NCBI GenBank assembly: GCA_007745835.1
Contig: CP036424.1
Coordinates: forward strand, 4,575,968-4,639,967
Reading direction: 5' to 3'
DNA from: Planctomycetes bacterium MalM25
GTDB taxonomy: Bacteria > Planctomycetota > Planctomycetia > Pirellulales > Lacipirellulaceae
DNA length: 64,000 bases
The notes below the pieces were generated by a model that had not been told where the DNA came from, did not search any database, and saw only the letters and a list, made by a program, of their open reading frames with translations. The translations under genes were made by a program, and so were the position numbers. Positions 7,532 through 16,503 of the stretch are shown one piece after another. Each line of letters begins with the position of its first letter. Within the stretch, counting starts at the first letter, position 1.

Positions 7532-8368
7532 ATGCCCGAGCTCCCCGAAGTCGAAACGATGCGCCGCAACGTCGCCGCCGCCGCGGGGGCGCGCGTCGTG
7601 GGCGTCGAGAAGCTCCCCTGCCCGCGCAAGCCGATCAGCATCACGCCGCGCATCGACCGGCTGCGGGCGCGGGTCGTCGATCGGACGATCGAGGCGGTCG
7701 AGCGGGTCGGCAAGCGGGTCGCGCTCCGCTTCGGCACGGGCGATCGGTTGATCCTCGAGCCGCGGATGACCGGCCTCGTCGGCGCGGGCGAGTCACCCGA
7801 TCCGCTCTATCTGCGGCTGCGGATCGACCTGGCCGACGGCGGGATCGACCGGGTCTGGTTCTGGGACCGCCGCGGGCTCGGGCTGGCGCGGCTGTACTCT
7901 GAGTGCGAATTCGCCGAAGCGTTCTCGGACGAGAAGCTCGGGCCGGACGGGCTGGTGGTTCGATCCGAGGACTTCCGTCATCGGTTGGGGGCGAGCCGGC
8001 GGGCGGTGAAAGTCGCGTTGCTCGATCAGCGCGCGGTGGCGGGCATCGGCAACATCTACGCGGCCGAGATCCTCCACGCCGCCGAGGTCCACCCGGCGGC
8101 CCGCTGCGACTTGCTCTCGGGGAAGCAGTGGGAACGGATCGCGGAGACGACCCGCTCGATCCTCGCGGAGGCGATCCGCTACGAGGGCTCGTCGCTCGGC
8201 GACGGGACCTACCGCAACAAGCTCAACCAGGACGGCAGCTACCAACTCCACCACCGCGTTTACGGCCGGGAAGGAGAGCCGTGCCCCCGCTGCGGCGCCG
8301 GGGTGCAGAAGGTCGTCCAAGCGCAGCGTTCGACGTTCTTCTGCCAGGCGTGCCAGAAACGTCGCTGA
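7532..8368 (+). CDS. mutM: Formamidopyrimidine-DNA glycosylase
   Basis: 278 residues. It removes 8-oxoguanine and ring-opened purines and nicks the DNA (beta/delta lyase). The N-terminus MPELPEVETMRRNV has the catalytic Pro2 and Glu3. The helix-two-turn-helix region contains AVAGIGNIYAAEILH near 165-180. The C-terminal zinc finger is CPRCG-x15-FFCQACQ (about 251-275). Length is normal. It converges on the secreted-protein gene and is followed by a GC hairpin at 8383. A family A repeat lies in the ribosome-binding region, with no clear Shine-Dalgarno between repeat and ATG. Confidence 0.96.
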   Translation: MPELPEVETMRRNVAAAAGARVVGVEKLPCPRKPISITPRIDRLRARVVDRTIEAVERVGKRVALRFGTGDRLILEPRMTGLVGAGESPDPLYLRLRIDLADGGIDRVWFWDRRGLGLARLYSECEFAEAFSDEKLGPDGLVVRSEDFRHRLGASRRAVKVALLDQRAVAGIGNIYAAEILHAAEVHPAARCDLLSGKQWERIAETTRSILAEAIRYEGSSLGDGTYRNKLNQDGSYQLHHRVYGREGEPCPRCGAGVQKVVQAQRSTFFCQACQKRR

Positions 8369-8382
8369 GAGGAATACGACAA

Positions 8383-8408
8383 GAGGCCGCGGATTGCTCC
8401 ACGGCCTC
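8383..8408. terminator. Bidirectional hairpin between convergent genes
   Basis: GAGGCCGCGGA (8383-8393) pairs with TCCACGGCCTC (8398-8408) around TTGC, with one G-T pair. It sits between the stops of mutM and the secreted-protein gene. No long T-run, so intrinsic termination is only likely, not certain. Confidence 0.55.
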
Positions 8409-8438
8409 TCGGGTCGATCTTGCCGTGGGTGTCCCGAC

Positions 8439-9035
8439 TCACGGGGCGATCGAGTGGTAGGCGATCGAGCTCTTGCCCATGCCGTTCGGGTAGTCGGTGC
8501 GGTGCGAGACCTGCTGGCCGCCGTGGTTGTAGTTGATGGTGGTGGTCGTCACGCCGCCGCCGCGGGGATGGCCAACCGGCCGGAAGACGGTCGTCGGGAC
8601 TTCGACCTCGACCGGCACGGTGTAGGTCACTTCGCGTTGCCGCGGGACCATGACGGTGTAAGTCCGCCCGTCCGGGTGGATCTGGGTCTTGGGGACCATC
8701 TCGGTGACGACGCGGGTGCGGACCTCCTCGACCATCTTCGTTCGCTTGACCACCCGCGGCTGCACGGCGGGGCGGGTGGTGACGGGGCGCCAGTCGCCAA
8801 CAGGCTGCCAATCGCCGGCGGGCTGCCAGCCGCCGCCGGCTGGAGTCCAACCCGAGTGGGTAACAACCTGACGATGGTTCCGCACGCGGTTCCCACCGAT
8901 CGAGACGTTGAAGCTCTTCCCTTTGCCGTTGTTCATGCCGAAGGAGATCTGAGCTTGGGCCGAGTTGGCAACGCCCAGCGACAGGGCGGCGAGGGCGGCG
9001 ACGAGCGTGAGGCGAGTGAGCGGCGAGCGGGTCAT
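8439..9035 (-). CDS. Secreted YTV-like protein
   Basis: 198 residues with a clear Sec signal peptide (MTRSPLTRLTLVAALAALSL, cleavage after AQA near residue 29). The middle contains short near-repeats of G-W/D-QP (GGWQPAGDWQPVGDWRPV, about 68-85). Two or three valine-rich repeats of the form TVMVPRQREVTYTVPVEVE follow (about 125-150). YTV-type repeats occur in many surface proteins of Rhodopirellula and relatives, so this is probably an extracytoplasmic structural protein. No enzymatic motif is visible. The gene is monocistronic and converges on mutM. Confidence 0.8.
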   Translation of the reverse strand: MTRSPLTRLTLVAALAALSLGVANSAQAQISFGMNNGKGKSFNVSIGGNRVRNHRQVVTHSGWTPAGGGWQPAGDWQPVGDWRPVTTRPAVQPRVVKRTKMVEEVRTRVVTEMVPKTQIHPDGRTYTVMVPRQREVTYTVPVEVEVPTTVFRPVGHPRGGGVTTTTINYNHGGQQVSHRTDYPNGMGKSSIAYHSIAP

Positions 9036-9289
9036 GGTCGTTTCTCGTTTAGGTGGAGCGGCTGGCGGCCGCGTGCTTTTTTGGCGTCCGGCGTTTGCCG
9101 GCTTCTACAGGGGGAAACGCCCCGGCGCCGGGGCGCGCACGCGAACTTCTGGAAAAACCTGAAACCGCCGAAATCCGACGGGGTTTCTAGGGAACGGGCC
9201 CGATACGGGGGGAGTCGTGGTCCCCACGCATCGCCCTCCTCGCGTAGAATGGTGGCTCCCGATCCCCTCCTCTCCTCAGAGACTTGGCC

Positions 9290-10318
9290 ATGCCGACGCC
9301 GAACCCGAGCGTGAACCGCCGTGACTTCCTCGCCGCCACCGCCGCGGGGGCGGGGCTGGCGGCGTTGCCGACAGGCACGGTCTGGGCCAAGCCGACGGCG
9401 ACCACCGCGGTCGCCACGCCCGAGTCGCTGGTGAAGCTGTTGCACGAGTCGTTTAGCCCACGGCAGCGCGAAACGCTCTGCTTCGCCTGGGACGCCAAGG
9501 GCCCCGGCGGCGGGCCGCTCCGCCGGAACGTGAACGCCAACTGGCAGATCACCGACCCGGCCCTCAACGACGACTTCTTCAACGATGAGCAGCGCGAGCT
9601 CGTCCGCGCCATCTTCGAGGGGATCTACAACCCCGAGTGGCACGAGCGGATCGACCGCCAGCTCGACGAGGACGCCGGCGGCTTCGGCGAGTCGAACTCG
9701 ATCGCGATCTTCGGCGAGCCGGGCAGCGACCGGTGCGAGTTCGTCATGACCGGCCGCCACATGACCGTCCGCTGCGACGGCAACACGACGCCGCACTTCG
9801 CGTTCGGCGGGCCGATCTTCTACGGCCACGACGCCAGCGAGACCCCCGACCACGAGGGCAACGTCTTCTGGCCGCAGGGCCTCGCCGCGAACGAGCTCTA
9901 CCAGATGCTCGACAACGAACAGCGCGACGCCGCCCTGGTGCGCGACAACATGCCGCGCGAGAACCGCGTGAAGTTCCGCAAGCTCACGCCCTACCAAGGG
10001 ATCCCGGTCGCCCAGCTGTCGGGCGATCAACAAGAGCACCTGCGGGGCGTGCTCAATAAACTCGTCGAGCCGTACCGCACGTCGGATCAAGAGGAAGCAC
10101 TCGACTGCCTCGCCGGCCAACGCCACGACGGCCACAGCGGCCTCGATGCATGCCACCTCGCGTATTACGAAGAAGGCGACCTGGGCGGCGATGGCGTCTG
10201 GGACAACTGGCGGCTCGAAGGCCCCTCGTTCGTCTGGCACTACCGGGGCAACCCGCACGTCCACGTCTGGGTCAACGTGGCCGACGACCCCACGGCGAAG
10301 ATCACCACCCACGGGTAA
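9290..10318 (+). CDS. Tat-exported DUF3500-like protein
   Basis: 342 residues. A twin-arginine signal opens the protein: NRRDFLAATAAGAGLAALPT (about 9-28), cleavage near VWA. The mature part has NSIAIFGEPGSDRCEFVMTG, RHMTVRCDG and a HFAFGGPIFYGHD segment (about 140-185), then NELYQMLDNEQRDAAL. This resembles the DUF3500 family, where an IFG-P block precedes GHH and a GP(E/I) block. Function of that family is not established. The ATG at 9290 is preferred to the TTG two codons upstream. Near the C-terminus SFVWHYRGNPHVHVWVNVAD has several histidines that could bind metal. Confidence 0.75.
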   Translation: MPTPNPSVNRRDFLAATAAGAGLAALPTGTVWAKPTATTAVATPESLVKLLHESFSPRQRETLCFAWDAKGPGGGPLRRNVNANWQITDPALNDDFFNDEQRELVRAIFEGIYNPEWHERIDRQLDEDAGGFGESNSIAIFGEPGSDRCEFVMTGRHMTVRCDGNTTPHFAFGGPIFYGHDASETPDHEGNVFWPQGLAANELYQMLDNEQRDAALVRDNMPRENRVKFRKLTPYQGIPVAQLSGDQQEHLRGVLNKLVEPYRTSDQEEALDCLAGQRHDGHSGLDACHLAYYEEGDLGGDGVWDNWRLEGPSFVWHYRGNPHVHVWVNVADDPTAKITTHG

Positions 10319-10342
10319 TTCGGATAAGTCACCCGGTCGGTA

Positions 10343-11005
10343 TCAGCCCGCCGGGACGCCGAGGCCGATCGTCGTCACGTCGCCCAAGAACTCCGCCGCC
10401 GCCGGGTTGCTGAAACCCACCTTCGGCGCGACGAAGGTCGCCGTGTCGTGCGCTCGCACGGTCGGCGAGCCGGGCTCGCCCGTGTCGCAATCGAGGCCGC
10501 TCGGCAGATCGACCGCGAGGCGGCGGCCCGGCTCGGCGTTGATCCAATCGATCAAGGTGTCGTAGGGGGGCCGCGGGTCGCCCGTCGCGCCGGTCCCCAA
10601 CAGCGCGTCGACCAACCAAGCCGTTCCGCCCGCGAAGGCATCGAGCTCCTGGATCACCAGCGCCGGGTTCACGCCCGTGACGTCGAGGATCGGGAGGTGA
10701 CAGTGGGTGAGCACGTCGAACGCCCAGAGGGCGTCGCCCGCCAGCTCCGAAGGGGGCGCGCCGAGCACAACGCGGCACGCGTGCCCGCGCGCCATGAGGT
10801 GCCGGGCGATGACGAAGCCGTCGCCCCCGTTGTTCCCCTTGCCGCAGACGACCACCACCGGGCCCTCGATTCCGACGCGCTCCATGAGATCGACGCACCC
10901 GCGGCCCGCGTTCTCCATGAGCACCACGCCCGGCACGCCGAGCCGCTCGATCGCGTCGCGGTCGAAGGCGCGGGCCTCGTCGCGGGTCATCGGCTGAAAC
11001 GTCAT
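10343..11005 (-). CDS. nnrE: NAD(P)H-hydrate epimerase
   Basis: 220 residues, the YjeF N-terminal domain alone, without the ADP-dependent dehydratase domain fused to it in E. coli. It interconverts R and S forms of damaged NAD(P)H hydrates. Visible motifs are VVLMENAGRGC, the nucleotide loop VVCGKGNNGGDGFVIARHL (about 51-69), LVDALLGTGATGDPRPPY and AVDLPSGLDCDTGEP. The partner dehydratase is not in this window. The gene is head-to-head with the lipoprotein gene, with a TGCTAGCA palindrome between them. Confidence 0.95.
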   Translation of the reverse strand: MTFQPMTRDEARAFDRDAIERLGVPGVVLMENAGRGCVDLMERVGIEGPVVVVCGKGNNGGDGFVIARHLMARGHACRVVLGAPPSELAGDALWAFDVLTHCHLPILDVTGVNPALVIQELDAFAGGTAWLVDALLGTGATGDPRPPYDTLIDWINAEPGRRLAVDLPSGLDCDTGEPGSPTVRAHDTATFVAPKVGFSNPAAAEFLGDVTTIGLGVPAG

Positions 11006-11068
11006 GCCGGCATGCTAGCAGAAGCCGGCCTTGCTGGCGGCGTCGCTTTTCGCGACCCTCCGCCGCCT

Positions 11069-11950
11069 ATGCCACGCGCGCTCGTTTTCCTGCCGCTCTT
11101 CGCCCTCGCCGGCTGCCAGTTGGCGCCGAAGGCGCCCCCTGCGCCCAGCGAGCCGGAAGCGATCATCCGCGGACAAGGCCCGCCGGTCTTCGAGACGGCG
11201 CCGTGGGGCCCCAGCTACCTGGCGCCGGGCGAACTCAGCTGCGAGACGCCGCCCCCGCTGGGCATGGGCTACGAGGTCATCGCCCCGACGCCCTACGCCG
11301 CGCCCGGCGTCCCGCTGGCCACGGCCCCGGTCAATGCGACCCCCGAACCGACAGCCGGCGGGGGCTGGTTCGATGTCCTCCCGCCCGAAGGGGGACCGAT
11401 CAGCGACGACTTCGGGCTGCCCAAGTCCCCCAAAGTCGAGAACCGGCTCAGCAACCCGCTGTACGTGCGCGCCACCAACCCGGACGCGGCGTGGGAGGCG
11501 ATCGCCGCCACGGTCGCGCGGTACCAACCGATCCGCAGCGAGCAACGCGTCATGCAGCAGGGCTCGATGCTCACCGAGGGACGCATCGAAACGAAGTGGC
11601 GTCCCGGATCGACCATCTTCGAGCCGTGGCGTCGCGACTCGGCGGGTGCGTACGACCGCTGGCAGAGCACGTTGCAAACGATCCGCAGGCGGACCACCGT
11701 CCGCGTGATCCCGGCGGCGGGGGGCTACGAACTCGACGTGCGCGTCGACAAGCAGCTCGAAGACCTCAACCGGCCGGAGCGAGCCAGCGCGGGCGCCGCC
11801 TCGATCAGGAATGACGCCTCGCTGCCGACCGACCGCGTGACGCCCGTCGACTCGGTCCGTGGCTCGGGCCGCTGGATCGACATCGGCCGCGACGAGGCGC
11901 TCGAACAACGCCTCCTCGCCCGCCTCTCTCGGCGGTTCTCGCCCCAGTAA
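11069..11950 (+). CDS. Putative lipoprotein
   Basis: 293 residues. A short signal ends in a lipobox (MPRALVFLPLFALAGC), so Cys16 would be lipidated and the protein anchored in a membrane. A proline-rich linker runs to about residue 110. A compact domain follows, with RLSNPLYVRATNPDAAWEAI (about 130-149) and a strand-rich region (RRRTTVRVIPAAGGYELDVR). It resembles planctomycete lipoproteins of unknown function that carry a DUF4136-like or LptE-like alpha/beta fold, but I cannot assign it. Start chosen at the ATG that gives the lipobox. Confidence 0.8.
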   Translation: MPRALVFLPLFALAGCQLAPKAPPAPSEPEAIIRGQGPPVFETAPWGPSYLAPGELSCETPPPLGMGYEVIAPTPYAAPGVPLATAPVNATPEPTAGGGWFDVLPPEGGPISDDFGLPKSPKVENRLSNPLYVRATNPDAAWEAIAATVARYQPIRSEQRVMQQGSMLTEGRIETKWRPGSTIFEPWRRDSAGAYDRWQSTLQTIRRRTTVRVIPAAGGYELDVRVDKQLEDLNRPERASAGAASIRNDASLPTDRVTPVDSVRGSGRWIDIGRDEALEQRLLARLSRRFSPQ

Positions 11951-11962
11951 GGGCGGCGACGA

Positions 11963-12802
11963 TCAACCGACGGCCGACTGGCTGTCCGAGGATTGCACGC
12001 CGAGCGCGGCGATCGGCTTGCCGGTCGGTCCGGCGAGCGCCTCCTGCGTGGCTCGGGGCAGCTTCAGGGTGAACTGCGTCCCCTTGCCGACCGTGCTCTC
12101 GACGCGGATCTTTCCGCCCGCCGATTCGATCATCTCGCGACACGCCGAAAGGCCGAGGCCCGCGCCCCCTTTGCCCGTGGCGTCGGGGCCCGCCTTCGTG
12201 CTGAAGCCCCGCTCGAAGATCTTCGGCAGGCTCTCCATCGGGATCCCCTCGCCCGTGTCGCGCACGGAGAGATCGACCGCCTGACGCTGCGGATCGTCCG
12301 CCACGCGGATGGTCACCAGGCCCCCCTTGGGCATCGCCTGCCGGGCGTTGGTCAGCAGGTTGAGCAGCACCTGCTGGATCTGGTTGCCGACCACCATCGC
12401 CAGGCCCTGCGCCTCGTACCGTCGCTCCACGCCGACGCGGTACTTCTGCAGCTCGCGTTCGAGCAGGACGAGCGTCTCGTCGCAGAGCGAACCGAGGTCG
12501 GTCGGCGCGGCCTCCTGCTTCCGATTGCGGGCGAGTCCCAGCACGCTGGAGGTCAGCTTCTCGGCGCGCTGGCCGGCGCCCAGGATCTTCTCGAGCGCGC
12601 GGGTGCGGGTCGCGTCGTCGGTGTGGCGGAGGCCGAGCTTGGCGTAGTTGAGGACCGTCGTGAGGACGTTGTTGAACTCGTGCGTCGTGGTGCTGACGAG
12701 TTGCCCGAGCGCCGTCATCTGCTGCGCGTCACGCAGCTCCTCACGCAAGCGTTCGATCTCTTGCAGCAGTTGCGTTTCGGTCCGGGGTTCGCTCGAGGTC
12801 AT
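11963..12802 (-). CDS. Soluble sensor histidine kinase
   Basis: 279 residues with no membrane helix. A short N-terminal coiled coil (LLQEIERLREELRDAQQM, about 12-29) leads into the H-box ALGQLVSTTTHEFNNVLTTV, with the phospho-accepting His at about residue 41. The N-box (LLNLLTNARQAMPKGG), G1 (VRDTGEGIPMES), F-box and G2 (GKGGAGLGLSACREMIESAG) follow in order. It is an NtrB-type kinase without a sensor domain and must receive its signal through the coiled coil or a partner. No response regulator is adjacent. A TGCTAGCA palindrome touches the start codon. Confidence 0.93.
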   Translation of the reverse strand: MTSSEPRTETQLLQEIERLREELRDAQQMTALGQLVSTTTHEFNNVLTTVLNYAKLGLRHTDDATRTRALEKILGAGQRAEKLTSSVLGLARNRKQEAAPTDLGSLCDETLVLLERELQKYRVGVERRYEAQGLAMVVGNQIQQVLLNLLTNARQAMPKGGLVTIRVADDPQRQAVDLSVRDTGEGIPMESLPKIFERGFSTKAGPDATGKGGAGLGLSACREMIESAGGKIRVESTVGKGTQFTLKLPRATQEALAGPTGKPIAALGVQSSDSQSAVG

Positions 12803-13034
12803 GCTAGCACGGTCCCGCCTTTAGAGAGTTGCACCCGCCACACGGCGCCAGCACGCTCCCTCCGCACCGCCCTGTTCGAGAAGGCTTCGCCGAAAAGCGC
12901 ACACACCGCCACCTAAGAAGAGCCATCGTCGATCCGGCATCGCCACCTACAAGCGCAGCGGGTAGAATCCCCAGCCAAGCGCCCGGACGGAACCGGGCGC
13001 GCCAAACTGTGACGCTCAACCCGGCGAGGCAAGG

Positions 13035-13433
13035 ATGCCTAACCCGACGGTTGCGACGACGTTGCCCATGCCGGCCGTCGCCGCTCGTAAGACCCGCCCC
13101 CGTGTTTATGACCCGGGCGCTCCCGCGACGCTCCCCTTCCCCGCGTCGCGCCCCGCCGCCGGAACCCGCAAGGTTTCGCACGCTTGCCTGCTCGAGGAGG
13201 CGACCGACCTCGCGCGGCTGTTCGGCTGCGAGATCCGCCGGCGTTGCCTCGGCGGAGCCGGCGGAGGATGCCGCTGGACGCGGGGCGCCATGCAGATCGT
13301 GCTCGACGTCGAGTCGCCGCACCGCGACCGGCTGGCGATCGTCGCGGACGCGCTGCGCGGCGACGATCGGCTCGCTTGGACCGAAATGTCCACCGAGTTG
13401 GCCGAGTACCTCCGCCCGCTCCGCGCGGCCTGA
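13035..13433 (+). CDS. Hypothetical protein
   Basis: 132 residues, no recognised family, no signal peptide. The N-terminal 45 residues are basic and proline-rich. The rest has a small alpha/beta look (ACLLEEATDLARLFGCEIRR, then AMQIVLDVESPHRDRLAIVA). A GC hairpin (12979-13000) lies in its leader. It is followed after 31 bases by the barrel protein, so the two may be cotranscribed. Codon usage in this frame is plausible, but several overlapping frames are open, so the call is moderate. Confidence 0.5.
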   Translation: MPNPTVATTLPMPAVAARKTRPRVYDPGAPATLPFPASRPAAGTRKVSHACLLEEATDLARLFGCEIRRRCLGGAGGGCRWTRGAMQIVLDVESPHRDRLAIVADALRGDDRLAWTEMSTELAEYLRPLRAA

Positions 13434-13464
13434 AGCAGCCCCCTCTTCCCGATGTGAGGCCGGC

Positions 13465-14262
13465 ATGCCCAAGCCGTTTGCGCTGCTGTTAATCCTCGCG
13501 GTGCTGGCGCCGCCGGCGGCGGCGTTCGACGTAGGCGACCCGTGGTTCCGCGGGCCGGAGGAAGGGCCCGCGAACCGGATCGAGTTCGTCTACGAGTCGA
13601 TGAGCCGCTCGTTGCGCACTCAGCTCGACCGCCCGCTGCTGGGCACGCCCTCTACAGGTCCTACGATGATCGGGCCTCAGCCCGCGGGCGAGAGCGGGCG
13701 AGATAAAGGTGACATCTTCTTGGTGCGATGGGTCCATCAACCGGTTGAGATGGTCTCGACCCAATTGGATGTCGGTTTCACCGGCGGGGAAGGCGACGAC
13801 GGCACTTCGATAATCGTGGGTGGCGCCGTCCGCTTCCTACTCAAGGAGAGCGGGCCGTTTCAGCTCTCGACGCAATTCGATGGGCACTACATCCCCAATG
13901 TGGAACAAGGCGGATCGGGAGTGTCGATCGTGCGCGGGCCCTACACCTACACGGGAGACTACCGGGTCCACGAATTCGGCGTCGCGGTGCTTGGCTCAAT
14001 GACCGCCGAGGTCAACGACCAAGTGCGGATCATGGCCTACGGGGGGCCGCGCATCTCGACCTACCGCGGCCGGATGGAAAGCCATGCCGACTACCCCGAT
14101 ACCGGCGATCGCATCTGGCTAACGGGCGTAACAAAGCAAGCGAGCGTGTTCGGCGTGGTGCTCGGTTCGCGTATTGACTGGGGCGCCCACTGGTCGGCCC
14201 GCGTTGAAGCCCGCTTGATCGAGGAGCAGAGCCTCTCGGCGAGCCTCATGGCGTCGTTCTAG
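13465..14262 (+). CDS. Outer-membrane barrel-like protein
   Basis: 265 residues. The signal peptide is MPKPFALLLILAVLAPPAAA, cleaved before FDVGDP. The rest is alternating hydrophobic strands (QLDVGFTGGEGDD, TSIIVGGAVRFLLKE, FQLSTQFDGHYIP, FGVVLGSRIDWGAHWSARVE), and it ends in phenylalanine (ASLMASF), the usual C-terminal signal for barrel insertion. It is probably a small outer-membrane beta-barrel of unknown cargo. It is preceded closely by the hypothetical gene and converges on the M48 peptidase with 12 bases between stops. Confidence 0.7.
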   Translation: MPKPFALLLILAVLAPPAAAFDVGDPWFRGPEEGPANRIEFVYESMSRSLRTQLDRPLLGTPSTGPTMIGPQPAGESGRDKGDIFLVRWVHQPVEMVSTQLDVGFTGGEGDDGTSIIVGGAVRFLLKESGPFQLSTQFDGHYIPNVEQGGSGVSIVRGPYTYTGDYRVHEFGVAVLGSMTAEVNDQVRIMAYGGPRISTYRGRMESHADYPDTGDRIWLTGVTKQASVFGVVLGSRIDWGAHWSARVEARLIEEQSLSASLMASF

Positions 14263-14274
14263 CGCTCTAAACCC

Positions 14275-15261
14275 TCACGGCTTCAGCCCGGGCGGCACGC
14301 CCTCGGGGAAGACGTCCTTGATCACCCGTTGGATGTACTCGATCCGGTTGGCCGGCTTGGGGTGCGTGCTCATCATTTCGGGGGGACCGCCACCGGGGGA
14401 GGCTTCGTCGAGGACCTTCATGAGGCCGATCATCGCGCGGGGGTCGTAGCCCGCCTTCTCGCAGAGGATGACACCCCAACGGTCGCTCTCGAGCTCATCC
14501 TCGCGGCCGTAGCTCATCTGCACCATGTTGGCAAGCGCCTGGGCCATTTGAGCGGACTGGGCGCTGCCGCCGGCGGCGCCGCCGGCCATGGCGATCGTGC
14601 CGAACATCTTTTGCTTGGCCATCCGCTCGTTTCCATGGCGATCAACCACGTGACCAATCTCGTGCCCCAGCACGCCGGCCAACTCGCCCTCGCTGTTCAA
14701 CCGACGGTAGAGCGCCTCGGTGATGAAGACCTGGCCTCCGGGCAGGGCGAAGGCGTTCACCGTTCGCGGGTCGCTCAGCAACGTGAACTCAAAGTCGTAC
14801 GGGTTGTGCAGCTCGACGCCGAGCTCGCGTTCCTTGTCTTGCATCCATAGCTCGAGTCCCCCCAGCAACCGCCGGCCCATCTCCTCGACCGCGTTGCTGG
14901 CGGCCACGTCGCGCGAGGCCCCGCCGTGCTGCTGCACCATCTTCGGCGCCGCCTGGCGCCCGAGGGCCATCTCCTGGTTCTCGTCCGGCATCGCGACCCG
15001 CTCGCGCTCGCCCGTGATCTCGTTCACGTCGCCCGGGTTGCCGTAGTACGAGATCAACGCGAAGGCGACGAGGCCCAGCGCGATCAGCAGGCGCAACTTC
15101 AACCCGCCGCCGAACAGCCCCCCGGGCCGCCGCCCCGCCTGCTGCTGGGGCGGACCCCCCACACCGAACATCGGCCGCTGTCGGCGGCCGTAGCCGCCGC
15201 CACGGGGGGCGGGCTGCGAGCGACGGGTGGGCATCGGAAAAGGCAAACGCATGCGGGACAC
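14275..15261 (-). CDS. Membrane-anchored M48 metallopeptidase
   Basis: 328 residues. A glycine/arginine-rich cytoplasmic N-terminus of about 50 residues leads to one membrane helix (LRLLIALGLVAFALISYYG, about 56-74). The zinc site HEIGHVVDRH (about 200-209) and the third ligand in GREDELESDRWGV (about 250-262) identify family M48, related to BepA/LoiP. Such enzymes degrade misfolded envelope proteins. The C-terminus has STHPKPANRIEYIQ, the M48C STHP-type motif. It is monocistronic as far as can be seen. Confidence 0.93.
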   Translation of the reverse strand: MSRMRLPFPMPTRRSQPAPRGGGYGRRQRPMFGVGGPPQQQAGRRPGGLFGGGLKLRLLIALGLVAFALISYYGNPGDVNEITGERERVAMPDENQEMALGRQAAPKMVQQHGGASRDVAASNAVEEMGRRLLGGLELWMQDKERELGVELHNPYDFEFTLLSDPRTVNAFALPGGQVFITEALYRRLNSEGELAGVLGHEIGHVVDRHGNERMAKQKMFGTIAMAGGAAGGSAQSAQMAQALANMVQMSYGREDELESDRWGVILCEKAGYDPRAMIGLMKVLDEASPGGGPPEMMSTHPKPANRIEYIQRVIKDVFPEGVPPGLKP

Positions 15262-15357
15262 GGCGCGGCTCTCGTATCGGGTTCAAACAGGGATTTGGTG
15301 ACGCGAGACGCACCAAGCATATCAACTCGACCCCGTTCGGGCGCGGAGCGCGGCCGT

Positions 15358-16503
15358 TTAGTCGATCCTCACCGGGCGGATCGCGTTGGTCGCGCAGTGG
15401 ACATTGCCCGACCACTTGTGGTACTGGCGGTCGTCCACAAAGTGCAGCTCGGCGGCGACCGCCGCGAGCCGCCGACGGACCTCGGCCTGGAAGGCGTCCT
15501 CGCCGTCGATGATCGGGCCGTTCGGGTCCGCCATCGCCACGTGGCCGGGGACGCCGTCGCGGCCGGGCAGAACCAGGCAGTTCACCACGTTCGGCGTCCG
15601 CGGCAGGCCGCCCGGCTGAAACAGCACCGGGAGGCCGATCACCCGCTTCGCGTCGACGCCGATCCCTTCGCAAAGCGCAGCGACCATCGGCTCGATCCGG
15701 TCGAGCCACATCCGTTCGTTCGCGGCGAGGAACTCCTCGTCGGCGAGCAAACCCGAGACGGTCGCCCCCTTCTCATAAACCGTGAGCATCGGCGCCTCGC
15801 CGTGGCCATCGCGTTCCAGTTGCTTCAGCAACGAGATCGCCGTGAGCGGATTCGGCACGCCGATGCTAAAGCCGCCGCCCTCGGTTGGCAGGAACGAGAT
15901 CATCTCATCAACGTGCTTGATCGTCAGCCAACCGACGTCGAGCGGCAGCGGCTCCTGCATGCCTTGCTCGGCGAGGAAGCGGACGACCTCGGGGTGCAGC
16001 TGCGCGTCGCGCTCGCGATCGACGCCGTACAGCACCCGGCCGTGCGGCCACGCCTCGGTCGGCGGGGAGGCTTCGAGGTTGCCGTACCAATCGATCCAAG
16101 AGACGCCACCCTCCCCCTTAGCGAACGCCTCGCGGTACTCGCCCACGCGCAGCAGCTCGACGCCCGGAAGGCGGTCCTTGGCGAATCCGTCGAGCGCCCG
16201 ATCCCGATTCGCCGCCAGCGCGACCGTTCCGGAACCATCGGCCCGTTCGAGGAACTCGACCGTGTCCTGCAGCCAGAGGTGGTTGTACGCGTAGGGCTCC
16301 CCCGCGGGGACGACGTGCAGCTCGGCGCCCGCCTGCTGGCAGACCGACCCGAGTTGCTCCAGCAACGCGTCGTTGCGCCCCGGGAACTCACGCACGAACA
16401 CGATCGAAGCGGGCGCGAGGCTCGAACGCACGAGCAGCGGGGCCTTCTCCTCGGCTCGGGCAGTGGTCGACAGCATCAGCAAACCGATCGCGGCGCGGAT
16501 CAT
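15358..16503 (-). CDS. Secreted protein-arginine deiminase-like enzyme
   Basis: 381 residues with an N-terminal signal (IRAAIGLLMLSTTARAEE). The sequence follows the C-terminal catalytic domain of protein-arginine deiminases: NHLWLQDTVEF (about 72-82, catalytic Asp), YGNLEASPPT, GWLTIKHVDEMISFLP (about 190-205, the His-x-Asp pair) and KWSGNVHCATNAIRPV close to the end, with the nucleophile Cys. It would hydrolyse peptidyl-arginine to citrulline, probably outside the cytoplasm. The vertebrate N-terminal calcium domains are absent. AAGGAG lies 11 bases before the start codon. Substrate is unknown. Confidence 0.85.
   Translation of the reverse strand: MIRAAIGLLMLSTTARAEEKAPLLVRSSLAPASIVFVREFPGRNDALLEQLGSVCQQAGAELHVVPAGEPYAYNHLWLQDTVEFLERADGSGTVALAANRDRALDGFAKDRLPGVELLRVGEYREAFAKGEGGVSWIDWYGNLEASPPTEAWPHGRVLYGVDRERDAQLHPEVVRFLAEQGMQEPLPLDVGWLTIKHVDEMISFLPTEGGGFSIGVPNPLTAISLLKQLERDGHGEAPMLTVYEKGATVSGLLADEEFLAANERMWLDRIEPMVAALCEGIGVDAKRVIGLPVLFQPGGLPRTPNVVNCLVLPGRDGVPGHVAMADPNGPIIDGEDAFQAEVRRRLAAVAAELHFVDDRQYHKWSGNVHCATNAIRPVRID

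Noticed and set aside
9032-10312. Long minus-strand open frame of 426 codons opposite the DUF3500-like gene
   Set aside because: It is a shadow of the plus-strand gene, has no family features, and its translation is low-complexity Val/Arg/Glu-rich, as expected from antisense of GC-rich codons.
12829-13464. Long N-terminal extension of the barrel protein
   Set aside because: The extension overlaps the hypothetical gene in another frame. The signal peptide at 13465 marks the real start.
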